Source of the DNA: Tausonia pullulans
Taxonomy: Eukaryota > Basidiomycota > Tremellomycetes > Cystofilobasidiales > Mrakiaceae
NCBI GenBank assembly: GCA_951802195.1
Contig: OX637626.1
Coordinates: 1,054,001-1,118,000 of the forward strand
Direction: 5' to 3'
Length of the DNA: 64,000 nt
Shown: piece after piece, positions 56,254-64,000 of the stretch
How positions within the stretch are numbered: the first letter of the stretch is position 1
Layout of the letters: the number at the start of each line of letters is the position of its first letter
Made by a program: the position numbers and the translations under genes
The notes under the pieces: model-generated
What the model was told of the DNA's origin: nothing
What the model saw: only the letters and a program-made list of their open reading frames with translations
The model's database searches: none

Positions 56254-57447
56254 ATACGATATATGTACACGATTGCGGAGATAGGTTATATCAAGGCCAA
56301 AAGCTGTCGCGACCCTGTTTTATCAAGGGTCAATGGTTCTTCCCAGCCGTCTGGTGGAATGCCATCACAAAGCTCCAAGGAGCTCTCCCTGCACGATGGC
56401 AGGCTTACCTCCGGGCATGGTTCGAAGAAATCAGCTTTGACATGAGCTATTGGAATCAAGACCGCTGGAGGAACGCTGTCCACTGGATGTCTATGTTCGG
56501 TACAGATCGCCAGTTGCGGATAGCTCTCCACCCTGGCCACACAAACCTGGGCCGGCTGAACGTCCCTCTTAACAACCCTGGCACACACAGTCGTACTCTA
56601 GCCAACCGCGGCCTCATCATCCCAAAGGGGTGGCAAGACCACTTTCCGGCGCTTACCAAGGTCGACTGGAAGCGTCAGTGGTGCCTGCTCAAGGCCGTGT
56701 CCCGAGCGTCGCCCGAAGACGTCGACTTGGCCCATCGCTTCTCGCTGTACAGTCTCCACCCAGGAAAGCATACTGCTGCGGCATTCCTCGCCGACGGGAC
56801 CGCTACGCCGCACAACAGGTCCAAGCGATGTGCGCTGTGCCTGACGGCCCCCGTCGAGTCCTTCTTCCACCTTTTCGACGACCCGTGTCCCGTCGTTCGC
56901 GCTATCTGGTCGACCGCGGCAGCGCGTGCCTCTCCTTCACTCCCCTCCCATCCTCCGTCCCTCCAGACGCTTGTCTGCCCGACACCGTCGCCGCCGAGGG
57001 CGGCCTTCCTCTTCCACTGCATCTTTGTTGCCCGGACATGGCGATTCGTCCGAAGGCGGAGGTACAGCAAGATCGCAGCCCTCGATCCTGTCACGGACGA
57101 GGAGATCCGCAAGATCGTGTCTACGATCCGGCAGACACACTGGCAGTCGAGTACGAGGTGGATAGCTCGCAGGGACCAGATGGATGGAACTGTGGTCGGC
57201 GCCGACATCGATCCTGGGTGACAAGCAGGTCTGGGGTGGGGAAGTATGGCTGGTCCATAGCCACTGCTTGATGTAGCTGGTCATCTTAACATCTTACCTC
57301 TTTAATGGGCCTATGTCCACACCCATATATTGCTTTCCTTCTACCTGTTCTTTACTTTCGCTCTCCCTCTATCTGGCTATTACTCGATATCTCTCATAGG
57401 GTTACCTCGTTCTCTACGTATAACTCATGACTTAAATACAAAAAAAA
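56254..57447 (+). mobile_element. LINE, 5'-truncated, with RT C-terminus and zf-RVT
   Basis: A non-LTR retrotransposon copy that keeps the last third of its reverse transcriptase ORF. The open frame runs from the tRNA edge (LSRPCFIKGQWFFPAVWWN) through DMSYWNQDRWRNAVHWMSMF and LAHRFSLYSLHPGKHTAAAF to a zinc-knuckle RCALCLTAPVESFFHLFDDP-C (C-x2-C...H...C) and ends GADIDPG at TGA 57219-57221. A 3' UTR of about 200 bp follows, ending ACTTAAATAC plus an A-run. The zinc motif at the RT C-terminus is typical of L1/Tx1- and Tad-like LINEs; the clade is not resolved. The truncated 5' end lies within about 50 bp upstream of the divergent tRNA-Ala. Confidence 0.85.
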
Positions 57448-57480
57448 GTGTTATTATTATTATTTAAATACAAACAAATG

Positions 57481-57749
57481 TTTTTTATTATCTTAAGTCA
57501 TGAGTTATACGTAGAGAACGAGGTAGCCCTATGAGAGATGGTGATTTGTAGATAGATAGAGGGAGAGCGAAAATAAAAGTAGGGGTGGAAGGAAAGCAAA
57601 GAATGGGTTATGGACATAGGCCCATTAGAAAAGGTAAGATATCAAGATGACCAGCTACATCAAGCAGTGGCTATGGACCAGCCATATTTTACCACCCCTG
57701 ACCTGCTTCTCACCCAGGATCGGATGAAGGAGCTATTGACAAAGTCCGG
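57481..57749 (-). mobile_element. LINE, short 5'-truncated copy
   Basis: Minus-strand copy with tail at 57481 (TTTTTTATTATCTTAAGTCA) and LINE 3' UTR up to CACCACCCCTGACC-like and ACCCAGGATCG sequence, ending before the next tail at 57750. It lies tail-to-tail with the plus-strand LINE; between them is a short AT-rich spacer (57448-57480). Confidence 0.8.
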
Positions 57750-58144
57750 TTTTTTTGTATTTAAGTCATGAGTTATACGTGGAGAACGAGGTAACCCTAT
57801 GAGAGATAGCGAGTTGTAGCTAGATAGAGGGAGAGCGGACATGACCGAGCGCGAGATCGTCGGGCGAGGCGCCGTGGGAAGAGGGTTGGCCGAACCACTG
57901 GGGATGGTTGGCCGGACGGCGTGATGGGCGCCGTGAGAGGGGGGGGGGGGGTTGGTCGAACCACTGGGGATGGTTGGCCGGACGGCGTGATGGGCGCCGT
58001 GAGAGGGGGGGGGGGGTTGGTCGAACCACCGGGATGGTGGTTGGCCGGAAGGGGGTTGGTCGAACCACTGGGGATGGTTGGCCGGACGGCGTGATGGGCG
58101 CCGTGAGAGGGGGGGGGGGTTGGTCGAACCACCGGGATGGTGGT
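57750..58144 (-). mobile_element. Minisatellite-bearing retroelement, medium copy
   Basis: Same structure as the copy at 3185: T-run at 57750-57756, shared tail, then about five GGTTGGTCGAACCAC-type cores, three of them followed by GAGAG and G-runs of 9-11. Its 5' end lies about 67 bp upstream of tRNA-Ala at 58211. It abuts the LINE copy at 57749, repeating the stacked order seen at 2770-4036. Confidence 0.75.
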
Positions 58145-58210
58145 CCGGGCTTGAACAAATGTTAGCCATCTAGGTACCCTGTGCCACACACATTATGACA
58201 ACATTTGTCA

Positions 58211-58283
58211 GGGGGTTTAGCTCAGTTGGTAGAGCGTTCGCTTCGCATGTGAAAGGTCATGAGTTCAACTCTTATAGCCTCCA
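58211..58283 (+). tRNA. tRNA-Ala(CGC)
   Basis: Plus-strand copy identical in mature sequence to the minus-strand gene at 56180-56252. Anticodon loop TTCGCAT, no intron, discriminator A at 58283, T4 terminator at 58289-58292. The two genes are divergent, with about 1.96 kb of retroelement sequence between their 5' ends. Confidence 0.95.
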
Positions 58284-58520
58284 ATGACTTTTGTCTTCGT
58301 CGGTGACGGACAGTTATTTCTCTGTCCTTATTTTTTGTTTTGAATAATGTCGCATCGGAGGGTGAAGCGGGCGCAACGGCCATCGAAAGATCATTGAGGT
58401 CGCGAGCCGTCGTCAGAGAGACGACGAGCACCCTTGCGTGTCTCGACAGTACTGAAACGGACGAGACTGCAGGATTTCCTTCTTCTTCTCTTCACCCTCC
58501 CTAACGCAGCAACCAATCCA
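58284..58520. other. Intergenic between tRNA-Ala and RRP45
   Basis: 3' flanks of two convergent genes; nothing else recognised. Confidence 0.5.
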
Positions 58521-59779
58521 TCACATCGCCCCCTCCATCCCCCTCCTCTTGATCTCCTGATCTACCCTCTCCTCCAACCACTTCCCCCACCGCGCACACC
58601 TCTCTGCGCCCAATCGCATGACGTCAAGCAGCTCAAGCGGCGGGAGGGCAACGCCACCGGTCTTGGAGAGCATGTTGAGTTCCGCGGAGGCAGCGTTGGT
58701 CTCGGACGTGGAGGAGAGGGAGAGGGTGAGGAGCGAGGGGGAGAGGAGAAGCTCGGAGAGGGAGGGGTCGAGGAGAGGGGGGAGGCTAGAGGGTCGAAGT
58801 CAGCTCAACAGCGGTGATTGCAGAACAAAGGTCGAAAGACGGACTTCTCAAAGTAGGCAAAGGTGATACAGAGCGGGACGTGATGCAAGGCGAGCGGTAC
58901 AGGCGGCCGCTGGGTTGGCGGGAACTGGAGGAGCGTAGGGGGGTGGGGAGAGTAAGCCAAGAGAAGGGAGTCTCAGAGAGCGGCCGCGACGACTTCTTAC
59001 CATGATGACCTCACCGCCCTCGACCTCCCACTCCCACCGTCGATGACTTTTGAGAGCCGCCATAGTCGCCATCATGGCGCAGTCAAGGAGGTTACCCTGG
59101 TCCGAAAGCGGGTGGATCGTGATCTTAAGGTTGAGAACCTGTCAAAGGCGCGACGCGTCCGACCATCGTCAGCGAGAGCAAGAAGACCGTGATCTTCAGC
59201 GAGTGACGCACTTTCTCGCCGGCAACGATGCAGAGGGACTCGCGGTCGACCGCCTCGGACTTGCGGATAGCCTTCTCGAGCAGCAACGACAGTCGTGTCT
59301 CCTCGTCAGCGGTGCTGAGAAGGAAAGGTGTGATTGTCAACTCAACGCGTCTTCTTTACGCGCGGATAGGAGGGCAAGCTACTCACCGTCCAGTCTCGTA
59401 AGACGTAGAGGCCATCGGAGAAAGCTCAAAGTGGATAGAAAGGATGCCCTCGTATGGCCGGTCGAGCCGCGGCTTGACGATCGTCGACGAGACGCGCGCG
59501 AAGACACTGGAGGATGGCCGCGCACTGCCTATCAGCCTTCTGCCCCTTTTACAACCCACTCTCCCTACCACCAGAGAGCTGCGCTCGAACTGACCAAGTC
59601 TCTCCAAGCCGGCACTCGACACCCCCTCCACCAGCATCGTCCTCACCGGCCACCCACTCAAGCGCCCATGGTCGACCCTCGTCAAGCGCGCGGCCGTCTG
59701 TCCGAATCGAGTGCGGTGGGGCGAGGGCGGCAAGGGTGAACTCGCGCTGGGCGTGGGAGGGTTCCGGGTCCTTGGGCAT
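58521..59779 (-). CDS. RRP45: Exosome core subunit RRP45 (EXOSC9)
   Basis: RNase PH-fold ring subunit of the RNA exosome, acting in nuclear and cytoplasmic 3'-5' RNA processing. The start MPKDPEPSHAQREF at 59779 (an in-frame ATG at 59797 is possible) leads to SIRTDGRALDEGRPWALEW. The next exons give PRLDRPYEGILSIHFELSPM, TRLSLLLEKAIRKSEAVDRE, SLCIVAGEKV and GNLLDCAMMATMAALKSHRR, matching RRP45 blocks including the SLC(V/I)VAGEKVW motif. The end reads NMLSKTGGVALPPLELLDVM and EIKRRGMEGAM, stop TGA 58521-58523. Like other eukaryotic ring subunits it is expected to be catalytically inactive. Divergent from the LETM1-like gene across 369 bp. Confidence 0.85.
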
Positions 59780-60148
59780 GGCGAGGAGAGCGTGCAAAGG
59801 GAGCGGTCGGCCTGGTTGGCAGGTTGGTGGTTGTCGAGAGACAGCTCGCGCTGGGCAGCAGATTTCGGGCGAGCGCGCTTGCCTGCCTTGACCTCAACGT
59901 CGTCAGGGCGTTAGACCGCGAGATTCCCTGCCGTTACCCCGCCGTGGCTACATGGACACAGACGTGGGAATTAGGAGAAACACAAGCCGAGCAGTCTGTA
60001 ACGGCCTCCAGGACGCTCTGAGAATGACCACAAGACCAAAGCGACACGATCCGATCCTGCAATGCCACGGGCCCCTTGCGCTTGCACGCGTTGAAGCAGT
60101 GCGCGGAGTGGGCGTTGCCTTCTCTCTCTTCCCCATCCCCCACCACCA
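59780..60148. promoter_or_regulatory. Shared promoter region, RRP45 / LETM1-like
   Basis: 369 bp between divergent start codons. Open frames run through it but without start or splice support. Confidence 0.4.
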
Positions 60149-62394
60149 ATGTCCGCCGTCTCCATTGCCCGGCTGGCGACAGCCACTCGGTTGAGGTGCG
60201 TACCTCTTGCCTCCTCATTGCCCCCAGAGTAACCTGTGGAGGCGTCCCTGGCGTCCTGAGGACCTCTACGGAGGGTCGGCCTTGCCCCATTTGTTCGCTG
60301 TCCGGCTCGATACCCGAGTCGCCCGGCGTCGTGCCTCGTTCTATAATGGCCCAATGGCCCAATGGCGGCCTCCCTCGCCCCTGCATGTGGAAATGCGTGC
60401 AAGCCAGCCTTTCATGCGCTCCCTTCCACGCCTGCTTTGCTCATCGATCGTTGTTGTGGCTTGTTCTCATCCTTGCTCACGTCCTGACGCGTCCCTTGTT
60501 CGGACTCACCAGACCTCGGTGTCCGAACGTCCTTCTCGGCTCGACGTCCTCTTTCACTGCCCTCGCCAGCATCTCTTCCTCCTCTCTCCTTCAGCCCCGT
60601 CGCTCCTTTGTTTCCCACCCGCCGTGTCGACCGTCTGTCGGGTCTCTGCCCGTTCCTCCAATACCGCCGCGGCGCTCCCCCTCCGTCGTCCTTCTCCCCC
60701 GCCGGTTCAATAGCTCGACCCCCGCTTCCGAACCGGAGAAGGAGGACAAGAACGACGATGAGCTTTACGTGACGCTCGACAACCTCCCTCCGCCCCGAAG
60801 AAACCGCGACGAACCCATCATCATCCCCTTGCTGCCCTCAAAGCCAGTACGAGACATTGCGCCCTACGACGCGCCCAAGAGCCGGACGCTCGCCTGGGTT
60901 ATCTACGGATGGCAGTACATGAAGTTCCTTTTTGGCGGCCTCAACGAGGTCATCGTCGCTTGGAATATCACTGCGAGACGCAACAGAGCCATTTACCGCG
61001 ACGGGAGGCCGCTTAATTGGGAGGAGGCTAACGCGCGTCGGCGCGCAAAGACGGACCTTTGGAAGTAAGCTGAATTGAGGCATTTTATGTCGCTTTGGAA
61101 CTTCCCTTGGAGGCTTCTAGCAGTGGTCTTGAGTCGCCGATTATTATGTGGACGGATGCCACATGCACGCGCTCGCTTTCATCTGGTGGCTGACTGACTG
61201 CGCTCTCTTCCTCATCATTGAAGACTTCTCCCTGCCGGCATTGTCGTCCTCTCGACGTTCGAGGAGCTCATCCCGCTCCTAATCATCTTGTTCGTCCGCC
61301 GATCTCCCTCTCTCATGTCTGCAAGTTGACATTTTCTTCCCTCCCTCTCAGCTTCCCTAGCATCATTCCCTCGACCATCCTCCTCCCTTCCCAAGCCCGG
61401 CAGCTTGCACACAAGCGCGAGCGGACCCTCTTCCTCGCGCGCGAGGCCATCCTTAAGGAGATGCAGCAGCCGCCAACACCGGGGATCCAAGGGCCGCCGG
61501 GGGGTCATATCCCTGAGGGGCTGAGGAGGGGATTGGTGGGATGGAACGGGAAGGGTTGGGTGCAATGGGAGTCACAGGACATTACACTGCTTACGCCGTG
61601 AGTCGCACGATCCTCTCGCTCATGTATCGATCAGGCCCTGATAACCCTCCCTCTGTCGCAGCCTCTTCACCGGACACAAGCTCACTAAGGGCCGCCGCCC
61701 CGTCATCGAAGGTACCTTCCGCCAGGCGTGCCGCGTCCTCGACGACGACGACAAGCTCCTCCTCGCCTACCCTGTCGAGCGCGGTCTCACTAAAGACCAA
61801 CTCCACGAAGCCCTCCAGCGCCGTGGACTCCTTTCCCTCGCTCTTCCGGACGAGGAGCTTGGTCCTCGACTCGCAGCGTACATCCATGCGTGTCGGTGGC
61901 AAGCCAACTTCCACCCGCTGCCCTACGTGCTGAATGACATCATGGAGAACCAAGCGCGGTTCGCGAAGATAGATGCGGAGGAGCAGGAGGTGGTGAGGGA
62001 GAATAACGAGGAGGAGGCGAGGCGGAATGGAGGGTACACTGGGTGGAAGGCGTGGGTGAGGAGGCTGTTCATCAAGGAGACAGAGACGGAGCAGGGGGCG
62101 GCGAAGGCTGGAAAGGGCAAGCCAGAGGACGTTATGGTCGTCCCGGGCGAGGAATGTCACGACTCGCCGTCGACCAAGGCACCGCTACCGCCGGTCGCTG
62201 AGGTCGTGGAGAAGGTCCTCGAGGATGTCGCCTGGAACGACCGGACCGTGACACCGTCGCCGTCTCCGGCCAAGGGTGGGGAGACTGCACCTCGGTCGAC
62301 GTCGTCCTCTGTTATTATGGAGGAGGAGCAGTCCGCCCGGCAGCAGACGAGCAAGCGGAAGGCCACTGCTGCCCAAGGCCGACGCGTGATCTAG
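60149..62394 (+). CDS. LETM1-like mitochondrial inner-membrane protein
   Basis: Mitochondrial protein related to LETM1/MDM28, involved in K+/H+ or Ca2+ exchange and membrane organisation. Exon 1 (MSAVSIARLATATRLR) is a basic presequence; a long intron follows, then Ser/Arg-rich sequence. The conserved part begins RTLAWVIYGWQYMKFLFGG, then LPAGIVVLSTFEELIPLLII (membrane segment), FFPSIIPSTILLPSQARQLA and LTKDQLHEALQRRGLLSLAL, with FHPLPYVLNDIMENQARFAK near the end of the ribosome-binding-like domain. The C-terminus is polar and ends AAQGRRVI at TAG 62392-62394. An in-frame upstream ATG at 60076 would add sequence without presequence character. Confidence 0.82.
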
Positions 62395-62703
62395 ATGGGC
62401 CGTGTGTTGGTATCATTGCTCGAGCAAGCGAAAGTTATGTCACATGTGAGCCCGAAGGGAATGACTCCAGAGATGCGACGCGCTTCTCGCACTTGTCGCG
62501 TCGCGCGTGGTGATCGACAACTCGAAAATGAGAACGGGGAGTAAGGCTTGCTTCCGCGACGGGTGGAGCGACGGGCAAGGGCGAAAGGGCGAGGAGAGAG
62601 AGGCTGGACACAGAGGCGGTGGGGACGGAACGACGCGTCCTTGCCGCTAACCACGATCTTCCCAACCCACACCCATCCATCCATCCAACTACGTGCTTTC
62701 GAC
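62395..62703. promoter_or_regulatory. H2A.Z promoter region
   Basis: 309 bp between the LETM1-like stop and the histone start. A CATCCATCCATCCAAC repeat lies at 62678-62692, just before the ATG. Nothing else stands out. Confidence 0.4.
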
Positions 62704-64000
62704 ATGGCTCCCCCATCCGCCGCTCCTGAATCCACGGCCCCTGCCTCGACCACCGGCGGCGGCCCTCCTTCGAAGAAGGGCGGCGCGAAGAAGGCCTCGG
62801 GCGACCCGGAGAAGAAGGCGCTCCAGACGAGGAGCGCAAAGGCCGGTCTGCAGGTGCGCTTTAAGACATCGTTTCTCTCCCAGCGAAGAGAGAGGAAATA
62901 GCTGTTGGCCCTCCGTGGGTGGATGGGTCGTTGGGTGGAGGGTGGAAGGGGGAGAAAGGAGGAGAGTGCAGGTGGGGGAGTAGTGTCAACCTTACGGTGG
63001 ACAGTCTTCCCCTACATAAACCTCTCATCCGCCCTCTCCCATACATCCAAGCCCTCGTTTTCTCTCCCAGACAATATCCATCCACCTCATTTACCTTTTG
63101 GCTGGACTCTCGCTCGCGCCAGCCGCCGTTAGTGGCCCAAACCCGGCTGACTCGTTCTCGTCGTCGCCCTCTTCAGTTCCCTGTCGGCCGTATCCACCGA
63201 TACCTCAAGCTTCGGACGGCCAATAACGTCCGAATTGGAGCCAAGGCTGCTGTCTATACATCGGCGATCTTGGAGTACCTTACGGCTGAGGTCCTCGAGT
63301 TGGCAGGTGAGCGTTTGGGGGGCAACGACGCGCGTGTTTGGGTGGAATCCAGACAGGTGGACCTGGGAGGACGGAGGATAAAGCTTCATGGGAGCGAATA
63401 CGGCCTCGTTTCAAAGCGAGAATGGCCGTCCGAGGAGGGAGGCGGGTCGTTTGGTGGGCATGAGGGCGTTTGCGATGACGGGACGGGTCATTCACCTCCT
63501 GCCAGCCTGTCTGACTGGACAGGCTTGTTGGAGACGCGTCTTTGGTGGCCCACCGGGACTCGAGCCGGATCCGATCTTTCGCTCCAACGATCATTCAAGT
63601 CCGAGGGTCTCGAGTCGCAGGTGGTAGAGCCTCATTGATGTTGACGGGATGGTAGAAAATGGCTACCATCGCCTTCGGTGCCACTCGAACCGCTCTCGGG
63701 TCGGCCAATTGTTCTAGTCAAACGCATCACAGTCGCTCGCATTGAGGCGTTGCTTTCACCAGGGTCGGACGCTTTGCGTCGTCGATATTGATCAACTGAT
63801 CGGGGAGGAAGGGAGACTGACCCTCCCTCCCTCGCTGGCCCTGGCACCCCGCTCTCATCCGAACCCTTCCCTCCCTTTCAGCTTTGCATGCACATGTTCG
63901 CTGACTTTTTTTTCGCCTGATTTAACATTAGGCAACGCCTCCAAGGACCTCCGCGTCAAGCGCATCACCCCACGCCATCTTCAGCTCGCGATTCGTGGTG
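62704..64000 (+). CDS. HTZ1: Histone variant H2A.Z (3' end outside window)
   Basis: Nucleosome component at promoters and boundaries. Exon 1 (62704-62853) encodes a long tail [20 protein letters not shown] and then [14 protein letters not shown]. Exon 2 (63177-63306) encodes [20 protein letters not shown] and [24 protein letters not shown]. Exon 3 starts at 63932 with [20 protein letters not shown] and runs off the window. LKLRT, the Ala/Tyr-Ser stretch before [14 protein letters not shown], and SKDLRVKRI identify H2A.Z rather than H2A (which has RKGNYAQRVG and ARDNKK). Introns of 323 and 625 nt are long for this genome. Confidence 0.93.
63504..63525 (+). repeat. Perfect 8-bp inverted repeat in H2A.Z intron 2
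   Basis: AGCCTGTC and GACAGGCT are separated by six bases, giving a stable hairpin in the intron RNA. Confidence 0.7.
63648..63670 (+). repeat. Second perfect 8-bp hairpin in H2A.Z intron 2
   Basis: GATGGTAG and CTACCATC flank a seven-base loop (AAAATGG). It lies 122 bp after the first hairpin in the same 625-nt intron. Confidence 0.7.

Noticed and set aside
56254-57221. A host gene encoding a zinc-knuckle protein
   Set aside because: The frame has no start of its own, matches the repeated LINE copies at 2770 and 57481 at its 3' side, and is followed by the shared LINE tail.

Overview
The window is nuclear DNA of a basidiomycete fungus, most likely a GC-rich pucciniomycotine (Rhodotorula/Sporobolomyces-like) yeast. 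The signs are dense genes on both strands, many very short introns (mostly GT-AG with CTAAC/CTGAC-like branch sites), short shared promoters, and proteins recognisable as fungal housekeeping factors. The taxon is inferred from gene style only.

Layout. 1-4.3 kb: RNA genes and retroelements. The last bases of a tRNA-Pro lie at 1-11, a circularly permuted initiator tRNA-Met gene at 2222-2354, stacked LINE and minisatellite-bearing retroelement copies at about 2.5-4.04 kb, and an intron-containing tRNA-Pro(AGG) at 4117. 4.6-14.6 kb: ATG16, an unrecognised minus-strand gene, a PHO80-like cyclin, an NCBP3-like cap-binding protein and GET4. 15.3-26.9 kb: an OPT oligopeptide transporter convergent with an SSD1-type RNB protein. 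28.4-35.6 kb: a 2-hydroxyacid dehydrogenase, a nitronate monooxygenase and a long-chain acyl-CoA synthetase. 35.8-49 kb: a possible small gene, a GH92 mannosidase, GPI10, a prolyl-4-hydroxylase-like dioxygenase, a NAT9-type acetyltransferase and the GPN1 GTPase. 49.5-53.8 kb: a bHLH regulator and a secreted protein. 54.8-58.3 kb: a second tRNA/retroelement cluster with tRNA-Pro(AGG), two identical tRNA-Ala(CGC) genes in divergent orientation and LINE-derived copies between them. 58.5-64 kb: exosome subunit RRP45, a LETM1-like mitochondrial protein and histone H2A.Z, which runs off the end.

The main discovery is the permuted initiator tRNA. The 3' half is encoded upstream of the 5' half, the two halves are 8 nt apart, the halves meet exactly at the usual 37/38 intron site, the intron-type A-I pair is present, and the leader and trailer can form a 12-bp interrupted helix. 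Permuted tRNA genes are known to me from red and green algae, nucleomorphs and some archaea, not from fungi.

The second theme is that all four complete ordinary tRNA genes have LINE-type copies just upstream. Each copy's 5' end faces the tRNA and its A-rich tail points away, and several are stacked in series. This suggests a non-LTR retrotransposon that targets the upstream side of Pol III genes, as Dictyostelium TRE5 elements do.
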